DNA from: Thermanaeromonas toyohensis ToBE
GTDB lineage: Bacteria; Bacillota; DSM-521; Neomoorellales; Neomoorellaceae
Length of the DNA: 64,000 nt
Direction: 5' to 3'
Assembly: GCF_900176005.1 (NCBI RefSeq)
Contig: NZ_LT838272.1
Location: forward strand, 2,127,587 to 2,191,586
A program made the translations under genes and the position numbers. A model generated the notes under the pieces. It ran no database searches. It saw nothing but the letters and a program-made list of their open reading frames with translations, and had not been told where the DNA came from. Position 1 is the stretch's first letter; each line of letters begins with the position of its first letter. Positions 35,801-46,850 of the stretch are shown piece by piece.

Positions 35801-36551
35801 GCAAGCGGGCATAGGCAGTAATCAGTCTTTCAAGATTCTTGCGATGGTCAAAGCCGCCGGTGTACATTATAAAAGGCCGCGAAAGACCATAACGTGCCCG
35901 CAACGTAATCTGCTGTTCGGTAGATATGTTAACAGGACGAAATCGGTCGTCAACGCCAGTGGAAATATTTACCACCCGATCTTGAGGTAGGTTAAGAGCC
36001 TCTATAGCCTCACGGCGACTGTAGTCGGAAATAGCCAACAGTAACCCGGCATTTTTTAGGAAGTGAAGCTTGCGATAATACCAATGTCGTATCTGTTCGT
36101 TTTGTAGATAGGTTTCGGCGTTGAGTAAGGGTATGAGGTCATATAGTATCACTGCTGTACTTTTTCCAGTTGTCAGCAATCCTATAGAAGTTACGCCATC
36201 ATCGACAAACCCTTCAAACAAGCTGGAAACAAACACAAAGTCTGGCTTAAGGCTTAACAGAAAGTGCTCACGCACTACCTCTGCCGCACGTGCACGCCAG
36301 AAGTTATGTGGATCTTGCTCTGCCACTGGGCCCGGCACTTCAAAAACCCGGATGCGGTCGGTGGGAATCAGTCCCTGGAAGGCCTGAAGGATATCCAATA
36401 CATTGTCCGTAAATAGTCCATTTAGAGCCAGCCAGATCTCATGCGCACCGGCATTGCGCGCTATCGCCTGTGCTAGGGCGAGCGAATAGCGCCCGATTCC
36501 CCGAAAGCGACTTTCCGTCTGGGCACCTTGTAGGTCAATAATAATACGCAT
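32892..36551 (-). CDS. large multi-domain GT4 glycosyltransferase (about 1219 aa)
   Basis: Three GT-B modules in one chain. Module 1 (about 1-415): IIIDLQGAQTESRFRGIGRYS, MYTGGFDHRKNLERLITAY, WYEGFGLPALEAMACGVPTL. Module 2 (about 470-850): LHVSSCFPRKGVDVLLEAY and SRAEGFGLPLAEAMLSGLAV. Module 3 (about 860-1215): IASYGFFLPHKGLLELIEA and a SASGAVRYGLATGRPVAV block without the canonical EGFG, perhaps inactive. Chains like this build glycan repeats with several linkages. Start at 36551 chosen for the GGAGG 8 nt upstream; an in-frame start 24 nt earlier would overlap the FkbM gene. Confidence 0.88.
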   Translation of the reverse strand: MRIIIDLQGAQTESRFRGIGRYSLALAQAIARNAGAHEIWLALNGLFTDNVLDILQAFQGLIPTDRIRVFEVPGPVAEQDPHNFWRARAAEVVREHFLLSLKPDFVFVSSLFEGFVDDGVTSIGLLTTGKSTAVILYDLIPLLNAETYLQNEQIRHWYYRKLHFLKNAGLLLAISDYSRREAIEALNLPQDRVVNISTGVDDRFRPVNISTEQQITLRARYGLSRPFIMYTGGFDHRKNLERLITAYARLPDTLRREYQLVLIGRVSEVDKVRLQQVKNKVRLAADDVVLTGYIPDEDLLALYNMATLFVLPSWYEGFGLPALEAMACGVPTLGSNCTSIPEVIGWKEALFDPLNIDSIAAKITQALSDEEFRARLREHGIKQARKFSWDESARRVLDVFEQKIGENTRRVATAWVDLKREREKNYRKLVDAVARIPHNPSAPTETDLRQTAICIAHNLKVTDDIDRRRVLPERLNWRIEGPFDSSYSLALLNREIARALSQLGHKVVLHSTEGPGDFEPSPSFLESNPDIASLYTASHNLPPEEADIVSRNLYPPRVADMTGRFNLLHLYAWEESGFPLEWAESFNEHLQGITCLSRHVQKILTDAGVHIPMATSGCGVDHWERITATSPPPVLWKRFRFLHVSSCFPRKGVDVLLEAYGKAFSDKDDVTLIIKTFPNPHNNVRQLLAKFRATHEDYPDVVLIEDDLDAGTLKALYESCHVLVAPSRAEGFGLPLAEAMLSGLAVITTAWGGQLDFCTEETAWLIDYTFKYAQTHFGLFDSVWAEPDVDHLARTMRQVYEMPPSERSKRSARGRELLLNSFRWRNVAERVVASARSWSLMPPPPKPRIGWVTTWNTRCGIASYSAHLISNMPAEVTILASYTKAPTATDGPNVFRCWKAGDEDSLEELSRRIEEKDIDTVVVQFNYGFFNFDYFARFLRVQLDAGRTVVLTLHSTIDPEHVPHKKLSKLQEPLKRCHRILVHSVSDLNRLKALGLVENVTLFPHGIIDYTPVSHPGSTTRFTIASYGFFLPHKGLLELIEAVAMLRLEGFDVSLKMVNAEYPIPESAYLIQEAKKKIREFGISDFVKLTTNFLSDEDSLSLLADADLIVFPYQHTSESASGAVRYGLATGRPVAVTPLAIFDDVSPAVFYLPGFTPKEIAQGIKQLLLDIAADTEPIRAKKEVAKRWVKEHQYSRLGNRLYGMLCALRQGGAIIDPEI

Positions 36552-36555
36552 CAGG

Positions 36556-37839
36556 CTACCTCCACTCTCTCTCAATCGCTTGTTTCAGGTCGTTATACAC
36601 GCGTTCTGCAATGGTAGATATTAAATGATGCCTAGAAGTATACCTAGTATTGTGATAACAATATGGAGCTTGACAAACGTTATATAGTTTGGACTCTGAG
36701 GTTTCGGTATCTAGCATTATCCCGGGTATCGCGCACGATATCCAGCACTTTAGGCGGGCCTTGAAAGTCGGAAACCGGTTCAGTACCTGAAGCGCTATGG
36801 ATTTCAACGTGGTCGTCTTAATTACAAACAGTACGAAACGCTTCAAGAAACCTTTGGCAAGGCGTTTAGGTAAGGACGAGACCCTAATAAGGTATATGCG
36901 TAGATGTTGGCGCACATCTCTGACTATACATCCCACCCATCGTAACGGTTTGGTTATCTGCCATGACCGGCTGGCGTAGACAGCCCTGAGTTCTTCTTCC
37001 ACCCGGGCGGCATGTTGCCGGGAATTACTCAACTCCTCTTCTAGTCTGGCAGCGCGCTGGCGGAAACTCTCCAGTTCCTTCTGTAACTGGCTGGCTTGTT
37101 GACGAGAATTGCTTATTTCTTTTTCTAGCTGGACAGCTCGCTGGCGAGCCAACCACTCGCTATATCGTATAAAGCCATCAAAAACATTAGGAGGGGCGTT
37201 AAAGGCACTCTTAAGTTCCTGGCGTTCCTTTGCAATATAGAAACGATTTACTCCGTCAAAATAAACAAAGTCATACCTATGCTCCGTAAGGTAAGATTCC
37301 CATCCCTTAAAATTCTCTATTGTAGAATTCGGCTCTGTCGCCTCAACCAGTATAATCCAGGGCCGAAACCGTTCAAGGTCTACACTTGCGAGCACAGCAC
37401 CCTCGGCTCCTTCAACGTCGATCTTTAAAAAATGGATCTCGCTGACCGAATAACTATTGCATATCGAATTTAAGGTGAGGGCAGGGACAAAATACTCTTG
37501 TATTTGAAAGCCAGCTTGGCGATGTTTTTCAGCCACCTCCGGCACCAAAGTGGACAGCCCGGTGTCAATCACTTCGTACAGGCGCACCAACCCTGGCTCA
37601 TTGCTTATAGCAATCTGAAGGTTTATATCCTCAGGCCTATCCTCCACAAGACGTTCAAACCACTTTTTTACCGGCTCAATATTAATACCGCGCCATCCCC
37701 GCTCATAAAACGCCTTGGTAACAGAATCGACAACCGGGTCACAAGCACCTACATCAATATAAAAACCTTTACCTACATCCTTTAGAGCACGGTAAAGCAT
37801 AACATCCTCATAATTTTGCGCGTAGGAAATAAATGTCAT
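36556..37839 (-). CDS. FkbM-family methyltransferase with coiled-coil extension
   Basis: 427 residues. Residues 1-205 are an FkbM-type SAM-dependent methyltransferase (FYIDVGACDPVVDSVTKAF, LNSICNSYSVSEIHFLKIDVEGAEGAVL). Residues about 235-285 form a heptad coiled coil rich in LEKEISNSRQQ / LQKELESFRQR repeats, followed by a basic tail. In polysaccharide clusters such enzymes methylate sugar hydroxyls, sometimes capping the chain and setting its length. It ends 4 nt before the large glycosyltransferase start. Confidence 0.88.
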   Translation of the reverse strand: MTFISYAQNYEDVMLYRALKDVGKGFYIDVGACDPVVDSVTKAFYERGWRGINIEPVKKWFERLVEDRPEDINLQIAISNEPGLVRLYEVIDTGLSTLVPEVAEKHRQAGFQIQEYFVPALTLNSICNSYSVSEIHFLKIDVEGAEGAVLASVDLERFRPWIILVEATEPNSTIENFKGWESYLTEHRYDFVYFDGVNRFYIAKERQELKSAFNAPPNVFDGFIRYSEWLARQRAVQLEKEISNSRQQASQLQKELESFRQRAARLEEELSNSRQHAARVEEELRAVYASRSWQITKPLRWVGCIVRDVRQHLRIYLIRVSSLPKRLAKGFLKRFVLFVIKTTTLKSIALQVLNRFPTFKARLKCWISCAIPGIMLDTETSESKLYNVCQAPYCYHNTRYTSRHHLISTIAERVYNDLKQAIEREWR

Positions 37840-37929
37840 AGCTGGTCAGGCCTCCGGTTGAACTAACTCTCTTTATAGCTAGAGCTTTTTAGAGTGCTCC
37901 GTTTTAGAAACAAAGCAGCTAATTTTAGT

Positions 37930-39902
<1,973 letters not shown>

Positions 39903-39969
39903 CTATCTATATGATTTCGTAATTTCATTTTCACTTTTAAACCTTATAAAGCTAGCGCGGCAAATTTTT

Positions 39970-40725
39970 TTACCCCGCCGCGCCAACCATAAATTCCCCA
40001 TATGCCCTTGCCACTTCCCTGGCCGGGCCCTGCATCCTTATCTCTCCCTTGTCAAGCCAAACAGCCAGGTCGCATAGCTCCTCCACTTGCTGGGGTGAGT
40101 GGGTGACAAAGATAATGGTAGTACCGTTTTTTTGCAATTCCTTTATCCTCCCCAAGCATTTCTCTTGAAAAGCTAAGTCGCCCACAGCTAGGACTTCATC
40201 TATAAGGAGGATCTCCGGGTCTACGTGCACGGCCACCGCAAAGCCCAGCCGCATGTACATCCCGGAAGAATAGTTGCGCACAGGATTATCAATGAAGTCG
40301 CCGAGTTCGGCAAAGGAAATAATGTCGTTAAGGCGCTCTTTTACTTCCTTGCGGCTAAGCCCCAGGATGGAGGCGTTTAAGAAAATATTTTCCCGGCCGG
40401 TGAAATCCGGATGGAAGCCAGCCCCAAGCTCCAAAAGAGTGGAAACCCGGCCGTTTACTTTTACTTCCCCTCTGGTAGGGTAAAGGATGCGGCTTATTAT
40501 TTTTAAAAGGGTGCTTTTGCCTGAGCCATTGCGGCCTATAAGCCCTACGGTGCTGCCTTTGGGTACGCTTAAGTTTATGCCTTTTAAGGCCCAGAAGTCC
40601 TCGGCCCTACTTCGTCCCCAAAAGAGAACCCTTTCCTTCAGGCTATAAGCCTTGTCGTGATAAAGGCGAAATTTTTTCCATACATTTTTTACTTCTATAG
40701 CCACTTCTTTAGCTTCTTTGGCCAA
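39970..40725 (-). CDS. wzt: polysaccharide ABC exporter ATPase (Wzt-like)
   Basis: 251 residues: Walker A GLIGRNGSGKST near 60, signature NYSSGMYMRLGFAVAV near 150, Walker B EILLIDEVLAVGD near 172. It drives export of a completed polyprenyl-linked polysaccharide. It has no C-terminal carbohydrate-binding domain, so export is not expected to depend on recognising a chain-end modification through Wzt. Confidence 0.92.
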   Translation of the reverse strand: MAKEAKEVAIEVKNVWKKFRLYHDKAYSLKERVLFWGRSRAEDFWALKGINLSVPKGSTVGLIGRNGSGKSTLLKIISRILYPTRGEVKVNGRVSTLLELGAGFHPDFTGRENIFLNASILGLSRKEVKERLNDIISFAELGDFIDNPVRNYSSGMYMRLGFAVAVHVDPEILLIDEVLAVGDLAFQEKCLGRIKELQKNGTTIIFVTHSPQQVEELCDLAVWLDKGEIRMQGPAREVARAYGEFMVGAAG

Positions 40726-40748
40726 GCTAGACCATTCCCTTATCTTTC

Positions 40749-41528
40749 CTATACTTCTTCAGCTACGGCCCGCTGCCAGCGCTCAAAGGCTAAAAGGCTT
40801 ATACAGAAAAATAAGAGGTAGCCTAAAGCGAGGTAAAGAAGCATCCCCCAGTCAGGCCAGGTGCCCTCAAAAAATATGTCCCGGTAAGCCTCGATAAGAG
40901 GGGCTGCCGGGTTTAGGGCGAAAAATTTTCTTACGTTACTAGGCACTATTTCGGCCGGGTAGAGGACCGGGGTGAGGAAAAACCATATGGTCATGAAGAC
41001 CCCGGTTATGTGTTCCAGGTCCCGGAAATAGACATTACCCACTGAGACTAAAAGGGCCAAGGAAGCCACTAAAAGAGTTTCTGTAAAAAGAACTAAAGGA
41101 AAGGCTAGAAGGGCGCTGGTCAGCCGCACTTTAAAGAGCAGAAGGGCCGGTATAAGTATAAGTAGGCTTAAAAGGTAGTTCACCAGGTTAGCCAGCACCA
41201 CCGAGAGGGGTAACACCTCCCGGGGGAAGTATACTTTTTTTATCAGCCCTGCGTTCTGCACGAGGCTGGCCGCCCCCTGGAGGATAGAGTTAGATAAGTA
41301 ATTCCAGGGAAGGAGCGCTACAAACAAGAACATGGCGTAGTTTTTTATGTTCGACCGCATAATAAAGGAAAAAACAATGCTGTACACTATTAGCATAAGA
41401 AGGGGATTAAAAAAGGTCCAGAAGAAGCCTAGGACTGAACCTTTGTATCTCGCCCGCAGCTCTTTGGCTACTAGGTTTAGTAGCATCTCACGGTAAGCAT
41501 ATATTTCTTTAAGGCGACCCCACATGGC
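40749..41528 (-). CDS. wzm: polysaccharide ABC exporter permease (Wzm-like)
   Basis: About 259 residues with six membrane helices of the ABC-2 type: ELRARYKGSVLGFFWTFFNPLLMLIVYS, FPREVLPLSVVLANLVNYLLS, FFLTPVLYPAEIVP. I choose the ATG at 41528 because AGGAG lies 8 nt upstream and the length matches the family; the frame stays open to 41762 but that 78-residue extension is highly basic and unlike other members. Partner of Wzt encoded 23 nt downstream. Confidence 0.9.
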   Translation of the reverse strand, partial: AMWGRLKEIYAYREMLLNLVAKELRARYKGSVLGFFWTFFNPLLMLIVYSIVFSFIMRSNIKNYAMFLFVALLPWNYLSNSILQGAASLVQNAGLIKKVYFPREVLPLSVVLANLVNYLLSLLILIPALLLFKVRLTSALLAFPLVLFTETLLVASLALLVSVGNVYFRDLEHITGVFMTIWFFLTPVLYPAEIVPSNVRKFFALNPAAPLIEAYRDIFFEGTWPDWGMLLYLALGYLLFFCISLLAFERWQRAVAEEV

Positions 41529-42012
41529 AGTTGCTCCTACCTCTATTTCCCTGCTCTTTATTCGTTCCCACCAGGTTGTGTTTGTTTTACCTCCACTTGG
41601 CAAATTGAGTGCCTTATAATTTCTTTTGATCCTTTTATTTCCCTCTTCCTTTTTATCCTTTTTCGGTCCGGGCCTCCCAAATTTAACCTTTACATTATTC
41701 GTCAAAAAGAGCGTGATTCCTCCATTTAATCCAAGTAGCTTCTTTATAATTTTACGTCCCAAAATTAAAGGGCGGTGTCCCTCCCCGTATACATTTCTCT
41801 AAATACGTTTTAAGTTATGCTCAAAGCCCTGTCTAGATCCTTGTCAAGTCGCGGCGCATTATTTCGATCTCCGGCCGTTGTTAGAAAAGCGCAGGCGGCA
41901 AATGATAGTCAGGACCTTGGGAGGCGGCTCAAATAGCGCCTCCTGAATGAAGGACTCGTCGTTCAGCCCCTTCGGGGTTGGTACAAAAGCTAGAGCTAGA
42001 TATTGGCTACAT
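41529..42012. other. gap upstream of wzm with no supported gene
   Basis: The proximal 230 bp are open in the wzm frame. Further up, a minus frame (41859-42071) contains LNDESFIQEALFEPPPKVLTI but overlaps the nucleotidyltransferase gene and is not recognisable; it may be the remains of a gene. No repeat or clear promoter seen. Confidence 0.4.
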
Positions 42013-42432
42013 CTAGAATAAGAGGTCGTGGAAAAAGGCCCTGAATAGTGGCTGGCAGTCAAAATACTCACGCCAGGTTTCCTCCAGGAAGGTATACCGA
42101 GCCAATTCGTCTTTGCTTACCAGCACATCGCCGCGGGTAGCGTGGTAGCGCAGGGCAACGGAAGCGTGGTTCAGCACTAGCACATCTATGGGCATACCTA
42201 CCAGGGGCTCCAGAGCCCCACTTAAGCTTGCCTCGTATTCCCAGACTCTCACCTTGAGCGCGCTTTCCTCCACATATACAGCAATATCTACGTCGCCACA
42301 GGGGACCGGCAAAAGGAAAGAGCCATGTAGATAGGCAAAAACGATTTCTCCCCGGCGGGACAATGCCCTTTTCAAGATCCTTTTAATTTTTCTTTTTTCT
42401 GCAGGTGTAAGAAGACGCTTATCCTTGGTCAT
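42013..42432 (-). CDS. nucleotidyltransferase-domain antitoxin (MntA-like)
   Basis: 139 residues with the nucleotidyltransferase motif YLHGSFLLPVPCGDVDIAVYV near residue 35 (GS and DVD). It overlaps the end of the HepT gene by 14 nt. Pairs of this kind neutralise the HEPN toxin by AMPylation. Here the toxin gene comes first, the reverse of the module at 21651-22402. Confidence 0.85.
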   Translation of the reverse strand: MTKDKRLLTPAEKRKIKRILKRALSRRGEIVFAYLHGSFLLPVPCGDVDIAVYVEESALKVRVWEYEASLSGALEPLVGMPIDVLVLNHASVALRYHATRGDVLVSKDELARYTFLEETWREYFDCQPLFRAFFHDLLF

Positions 42433-42907
42433 GTTCTTGTTCCTTTTCCACTGCCTTTAAGAAGGACTTTATTTCACCTATATACCGGAGAAGATTACCA
42501 AGATCTTTTCTTAATACGTCGAAGACAATGTAGTCATTAATTTTCCCATACTGGTGTACCAGCAGGTTTCGAAATTTAGCCGCAGAAGCCATTTTCTGGG
42601 CTATTTCTTCGGAAATAACGCTGTTTTTCCTAAGAATGTAAAAACAATCTGCATAGCTTGCGGGAGCTTCTTTGGCCACCCGAGCGGCCAAATGATTACA
42701 TATACTCTGGGCTGCTTCAATGGCCACTATGAGCTGGTATTTGGCTCCCGAAATAAGCATTTCATCGCTTAGGAATTCTTCGAGTGATTTTGAGGCTATC
42801 TTTTCTAAAAGAGCAACTGCCTTTTCAATATCGGCCATCTTTTCTCGAAGCAAATCGTAGTTGAGATAGAGTTCTTTTTTGGCCAATGGATCTTTCCTCC
42901 AGTTCAT
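42419..42907 (-). CDS. HepT-like HEPN ribonuclease toxin (DUF86)
   Basis: 162 helical residues with the HepT signature FRNLLVHQYGKI (Arg-X4-6-His-X-Tyr) near residue 110 and the DUF86 pattern of N-terminal helices (DYDLLREKMADIEKAV-like region). Second MNT/HepT module of the window. Confidence 0.88.
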   Translation of the reverse strand: MNWRKDPLAKKELYLNYDLLREKMADIEKAVALLEKIASKSLEEFLSDEMLISGAKYQLIVAIEAAQSICNHLAARVAKEAPASYADCFYILRKNSVISEEIAQKMASAAKFRNLLVHQYGKINDYIVFDVLRKDLGNLLRYIGEIKSFLKAVEKEQEHDQG

Positions 42908-43097
42908 ACTATCCCTGTCACTGTTATTTTCATTGTAACACCTATTTATGGAAAAAACAACAAACTAAGAAGCCCGTACTCTTTTCAGCGCAAGATTTCG
43001 TCTCTCCCCCTCAGCCTGCTGCTTGTCTTGGGCACGATGCATCCAGTTCTGCCTTATGGCATCCCAAGTACAACCATCTTTACCGTTGGGGATGGTA

Positions 43098-44171
43098 TTA
43101 TTTCCTCGGCCTGCCCTTTTCCCAAGCTTGTAGGGCCTCACGAGCAAGCTGGTACGTTTCACGATCTATTTTCCCTTTAGCTGCCACTAATTCCCGTAAC
43201 ACACCTATAGCTTCTTCTTTTTTGCCCTTCTCTTCTAAAAAAAGGGCATAGCGGTACCGTCCAAAATGCCAATTAGGTAGTGTAGCAAACAAATTCTGGT
43301 ACTCTTTCTCGGCCTCCTCCACCCTGCCTATCTGGGCTAGCAAATCTGCTTTATCACACCAATAATTCCCTTTTTCCTCCTCATTTTTAGCCAGGGCCAT
43401 TAACCTTTCGGTTACCTGGAGACCTTTCTTTTTTAAGGAACGGTGATTCATACACAAGAGCTGTAGATCTTGAAGGGCATTGCCCAACAACTTTCCTCCC
43501 CGGACAGTCTCAGCTAAAGCAACATTTTCTTCTAGGGCCTGCCTGGCGCCTTGAATATCTCCTTGCTCTTCTAGGAAGCGAGCAATATGAGCCCGGTTTT
43601 CTAATTGCAGAAGGGGGTCTAAAGGATCTTGGATAATAGTTTCCAAACGGCCAATTATGTATGCTCCCTGCCCGAGGCAAAGGCTTCCTGCTAATTTGGA
43701 GATTTCGAACGCATCTTTCTTGGTAGCACAGCAGTGCTTAAATTTGCGTCCGCTACCGCAAGGGCAGGGATCGTTTCTCCCCACTCCTTTTATATCAGTT
43801 CCTAGTAGGCGAAGCTGGCGTTTATATCTTTCTTTATCAAAGGGTTTCTTATGATAAAATGCTTCATAAAAAAATTCAATAAATACCCTGGTAACGCAGC
43901 CTCGCGCGGCATGTCTGGTCAGACCCTCACTTTCTAGCCTCTCGATGGTTTCTTTAACTTCTGGAAGTTCAGGCTCCTGTAGCTGGTTTTCCACTATTCC
44001 TTCTAAGAGCACATGGAGTATAGGGTTAACTCCGTTAATTTCTATTGGAGTGGGCAATTTATGCCGCCTTTGAAAAAGTATTTTAACTTCAGGGTGTTCA
44101 TTTAAAATCGTTTTAACTCCTGCGTCATACTCTTCCAAGAAAGACACATACGAATCTTTGGCCACTGGCAA
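43098..44171 (-). CDS. SEC-C motif protein with tetratricopeptide-like repeats
   Basis: 357 residues. A SEC-C zinc motif, GRNDPCPCGSGRKFKHCC, lies near residue 135; helical TPR-like repeats fill the C-terminal half (AQIGRVEEAEKEYQNLFATLP and ALFLEEKGKKEEAIGVLREL). The N-terminal part is unrecognised. SEC-C motifs bind zinc and mediate protein contacts. The TTG at 44171 or GTG at 44165 could be the start; AAAGGAG precedes both. Last gene of the recA operon. Confidence 0.85.
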   Translation of the reverse strand: MPVAKDSYVSFLEEYDAGVKTILNEHPEVKILFQRRHKLPTPIEINGVNPILHVLLEGIVENQLQEPELPEVKETIERLESEGLTRHAARGCVTRVFIEFFYEAFYHKKPFDKERYKRQLRLLGTDIKGVGRNDPCPCGSGRKFKHCCATKKDAFEISKLAGSLCLGQGAYIIGRLETIIQDPLDPLLQLENRAHIARFLEEQGDIQGARQALEENVALAETVRGGKLLGNALQDLQLLCMNHRSLKKKGLQVTERLMALAKNEEEKGNYWCDKADLLAQIGRVEEAEKEYQNLFATLPNWHFGRYRYALFLEEKGKKEEAIGVLRELVAAKGKIDRETYQLAREALQAWEKGRPRK

Positions 44172-44200
44172 AGCACTCCTTTGCTTTAATATATAGGTCC

Positions 44201-45190
44201 TTATTTAAGCCCGGCGTTTTTAAGCGGCAGCCGGGGAAAGAGATTAAACCAAAAGAAGGAAGTAGCCAGCCATTCGCGTGCCCCAGGGGTATGGCGCCAT
44301 ACCTCTAAAGCCAGGTCAGCGTAAACTATAGCCTCACTTTCTTCACCCAATACATAAGCCTCCGGCAAGTGACGGGGTAATTTTTTCTTTCCTAACAAAT
44401 AGGAAGGCACAAAGTCATTTTCCTCCATGGCTTCCTTTAAGGCCCGGTTAGCTCTATTGCTAGGCCCTTCATGCCGGAATAGCCATAATGCTTCAGAATA
44501 AAGCCAAAAGGCTGTCGGATCCCCTTTGTAACTATTTAAAAGAGCCCTGGCCTCCTTGTCCCTCCCTTCGTACAATAGCCAGTTAATAAGTTCGTATCGC
44601 AATCCTTGATTGTCGCCGGGATTAAGGCGGAGCATATCCTGTAGGTGGTCGATGGCTTCGCTCCTTTGACCTAACTTCCATAAGCACCTGGCCAAACCCG
44701 CTCTAGCCCTCATGTAAGGCCGCGTCTTTATAATTCCCCAAAAATGGCCGGCCTGCTTTTCAAAGGTTTCTGGTCCCAAGCTCCTTTCCCCTGCTCTAAC
44801 CCCACGTTCATAAAATTCCTTGGCTTCTTCTAGGCTCTTAGCTTTATCTTCAGCTAAAATCACGTAAGCATCTGCACAGTCTGGCCAAAGCTCTAAAGCT
44901 TGCTCGGCTAAACGGATGCGTGATTTTTTATCCTCCATTTCCCAGGCATCATATATCAAATCTTGTGCCTTCTCTTCCGGCGTGCGCTCCCTGGATAAGG
45001 GTATCTTCCCCTCAGGCGTCATCACTTGCTCCAAGAATTTATTCATTTCCTCTACAGATGAGAACTCGCGGCCCTCTAATACCCTGCCCACCTCTGCCAT
45101 TACTTTCTCTGTAAGCCTTTTCCCTGAACTGCCTGCACTCATAAATTGGATTATGGGCAGCCTTTCTTTATCCTTATCCTTGCGTTTCAT
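44201..45190 (-). CDS. tetratricopeptide-repeat protein
   Basis: 329 residues with TPR-like helical repeats through the middle ([56 protein letters not shown]). It resembles ST7-like repeat proteins. It overlaps the recA 3' end by 17 nt and is followed 30 nt later by the SEC-C gene, so the three are co-transcribed. Function unknown. Confidence 0.8.
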   Translation of the reverse strand: MKRKDKDKERLPIIQFMSAGSSGKRLTEKVMAEVGRVLEGREFSSVEEMNKFLEQVMTPEGKIPLSRERTPEEKAQDLIYDAWEMEDKKSRIRLAEQALELWPDCADAYVILAEDKAKSLEEAKEFYERGVRAGERSLGPETFEKQAGHFWGIIKTRPYMRARAGLARCLWKLGQRSEAIDHLQDMLRLNPGDNQGLRYELINWLLYEGRDKEARALLNSYKGDPTAFWLYSEALWLFRHEGPSNRANRALKEAMEENDFVPSYLLGKKKLPRHLPEAYVLGEESEAIVYADLALEVWRHTPGAREWLATSFFWFNLFPRLPLKNAGLK

Positions 45191-46229
45191 AAAGTTTACC
45201 CCCCATTGTTTTACTTGCCCCTTCTCCTCTTAATTTTTCTTGTATAGCGCTTCCTAAAGCCTGCAATAAACCAGGATTCTCTTTTAGGTAGTGGCAAGCA
45301 TTTTCTCTGCCCTGGCCCAGACGTTCTTCACCCCATATATACCACGTACCTCTTTTTTCTACAATCCCCGCCTCCACAGCCATATCCAGTAGGGCGCCTT
45401 CTACCGATACACCTTGGCCGTAGATCATATCCACTTTGCAGCTCCGGAAAGGAGGGGCCACTTTATTTTTTACCACCCGCAGCACCAGTTCGTGCCCGTA
45501 TATGGAGGTGCCGCTTTTAAGCTTGTCTCCTTGACGGGCTTCAATCCGTACAGAAGCATAAAATTTAAGGGCCCTACCGCCGGGTGTAGTTACCGGTGGC
45601 CCACCCTGAAAACCCCCGCCAGCTATCTTTTCCCGTAGCTGGTTTATAAAAATAACCACTGTTTTGGATCTGGCCACTAACCCGGCGAGTTTCCGCATGG
45701 CCTGGGACATCAAGCGAGCCTGTAGCCCCACCTGCTGGTCACCCATAGCACCTTCTAACTCACTTTTAGGCAGGAGGGCAGCCACGGAATCTATTACTAC
45801 CACGTCCACCGCTGCCGACTGGATAAGCTGGGTAGCTATGTCTAAAGCCTGTTCCCCGTAATCCGGCTGCGATACTAAAAGGTTTTCGATGTCTACTCCT
45901 AGGTTTGCAGCATATCTAGGATCCAAGGCGTGCTCGGCATCAATGAAGACCGCGTTTCCGCCCATCTTTTGGGCCGAGGCAATGGCATGTAGCGCTACTG
46001 TGGTTTTGCCCGAACCTTCTTCACCGAAGACTTCCACTATGCGACCCCGAGGAAGCCCCCCTACTCCCAAGGCGAGATCCAAGGGGAGTATACCTGTGGG
46101 GATCACCTCTACTTCCAAAGACGGCCTCTGGCCCAGGCGCATAATGGAGCCCTTGCCGAACTTCCGCTCGATCTCCATAAGGGCTTTTTCTAAAACTTTA
46201 CTCCGTTCTTCTCTGCGTTCTTCTGTCAT
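45174..46229 (-). CDS. recA: divergent RecA recombinase
   Basis: 351 residues, clearly Rec[68 protein letters not shown] and RLGQGRENA. Two regions depart from the usual sequence: Walker A is GEEGSGKTT instead of GPESSGKTT, and the DNA-binding loop 2 is [18 protein letters not shown] instead of KIGVMFGNPETTTPGG. It lacks the usual pgsA-cinA-recA-rny setting. It may therefore be a second RecA rather than the housekeeping copy. No LexA box seen nearby. Confidence 0.88.
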   Translation of the reverse strand: MTEERREERSKVLEKALMEIERKFGKGSIMRLGQRPSLEVEVIPTGILPLDLALGVGGLPRGRIVEVFGEEGSGKTTVALHAIASAQKMGGNAVFIDAEHALDPRYAANLGVDIENLLVSQPDYGEQALDIATQLIQSAAVDVVVIDSVAALLPKSELEGAMGDQQVGLQARLMSQAMRKLAGLVARSKTVVIFINQLREKIAGGGFQGGPPVTTPGGRALKFYASVRIEARQGDKLKSGTSIYGHELVLRVVKNKVAPPFRSCKVDMIYGQGVSVEGALLDMAVEAGIVEKRGTWYIWGEERLGQGRENACHYLKENPGLLQALGSAIQEKLRGEGASKTMGGKLYETQG

Positions 46230-46257
46230 TATCTATCCCCCCGGAAGGATATTTGAC

Positions 46258-46848
46258 CTAAAACACAAGTATTTCGCCTGTGTCCTTGTTCACCCGTATA
46301 GTCATGTAAGTTCCCGGTTTCTCCATCAGCGGTTCTCTTGCTAACCCTTCGTGTAGTTTTTGGCTCTGCTGCCTGACATTCTGTCCTTCCTGTATGCGTG
46401 GGGCGAGCCGCTCAAATTTGATGAGGCAGAACAGCTTTTGTCCTCCTTCAAACTGAATAACGCTTTGAAAACCCTTGGGGGCCTCTTCTTTTTGCACCCT
46501 GCTACAGGAATAAACCTTTTGGACTACCACATAACCCGTAGCCCCTTCATCCCGCGTACGGGGGCGACGTACAGGCACTGGTACTAGGGTCATGTAGGGT
46601 CCTAAAGCTAAAGGGCGGACATATTTACGCCCTTCTACAGCCCAAGCGGCATACACTTGCCGGATATCAACGCCCAGGAAAGAGGCTACGTTTTTTAACA
46701 CTGTCTTGATTTTCTTCTTGACAAGGTACTTTCTACCATCTTCCATCCACACTTCCGTAAAGTTTCCCCCACCCACACCTTCTACATAAACAGGGACAAA
46801 GCAGATCACTTTTGTGAGTTCCTTAAGCCAGGCGTATTCACTTACCAT
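46258..46848 (-). CDS. ComK-like protein (tentative), paralogue of the gene at 47851
   Basis: About 196 residues. Shares with the protein at 47851-48369 the blocks GNFTEVW / GNYTELW, GPYMTLVPVPVRRP / GPNFTLVPIPVRRP, TGYVV and GGQKLFCL / GGQRLFCL. The order P-L-A-L-x-P, hydrophobic PVRRP, then F-x-G-x-Q-x-L-F recalls the competence regulator ComK (PIAIDP ... FPTTSP ... FSNNQHVFLPI). This is my reading of weak similarity, not a proven match. The ATG at 46848 follows GGGGGC 7 nt upstream, 2 nt after the preceding gene; recA follows 28 nt downstream. Confidence 0.6.
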   Translation of the reverse strand: MVSEYAWLKELTKVICFVPVYVEGVGGGNFTEVWMEDGRKYLVKKKIKTVLKNVASFLGVDIRQVYAAWAVEGRKYVRPLALGPYMTLVPVPVRRPRTRDEGATGYVVVQKVYSCSRVQKEEAPKGFQSVIQFEGGQKLFCLIKFERLAPRIQEGQNVRQQSQKLHEGLAREPLMEKPGTYMTIRVNKDTGEILVF

Positions 46849-46850
46849 CT

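Noticed and set aside
41859-42071. 70-residue minus-strand frame between the MNT gene and wzm
   Set aside because: Overlaps the nucleotidyltransferase gene and has no supported function; at best a remnant.
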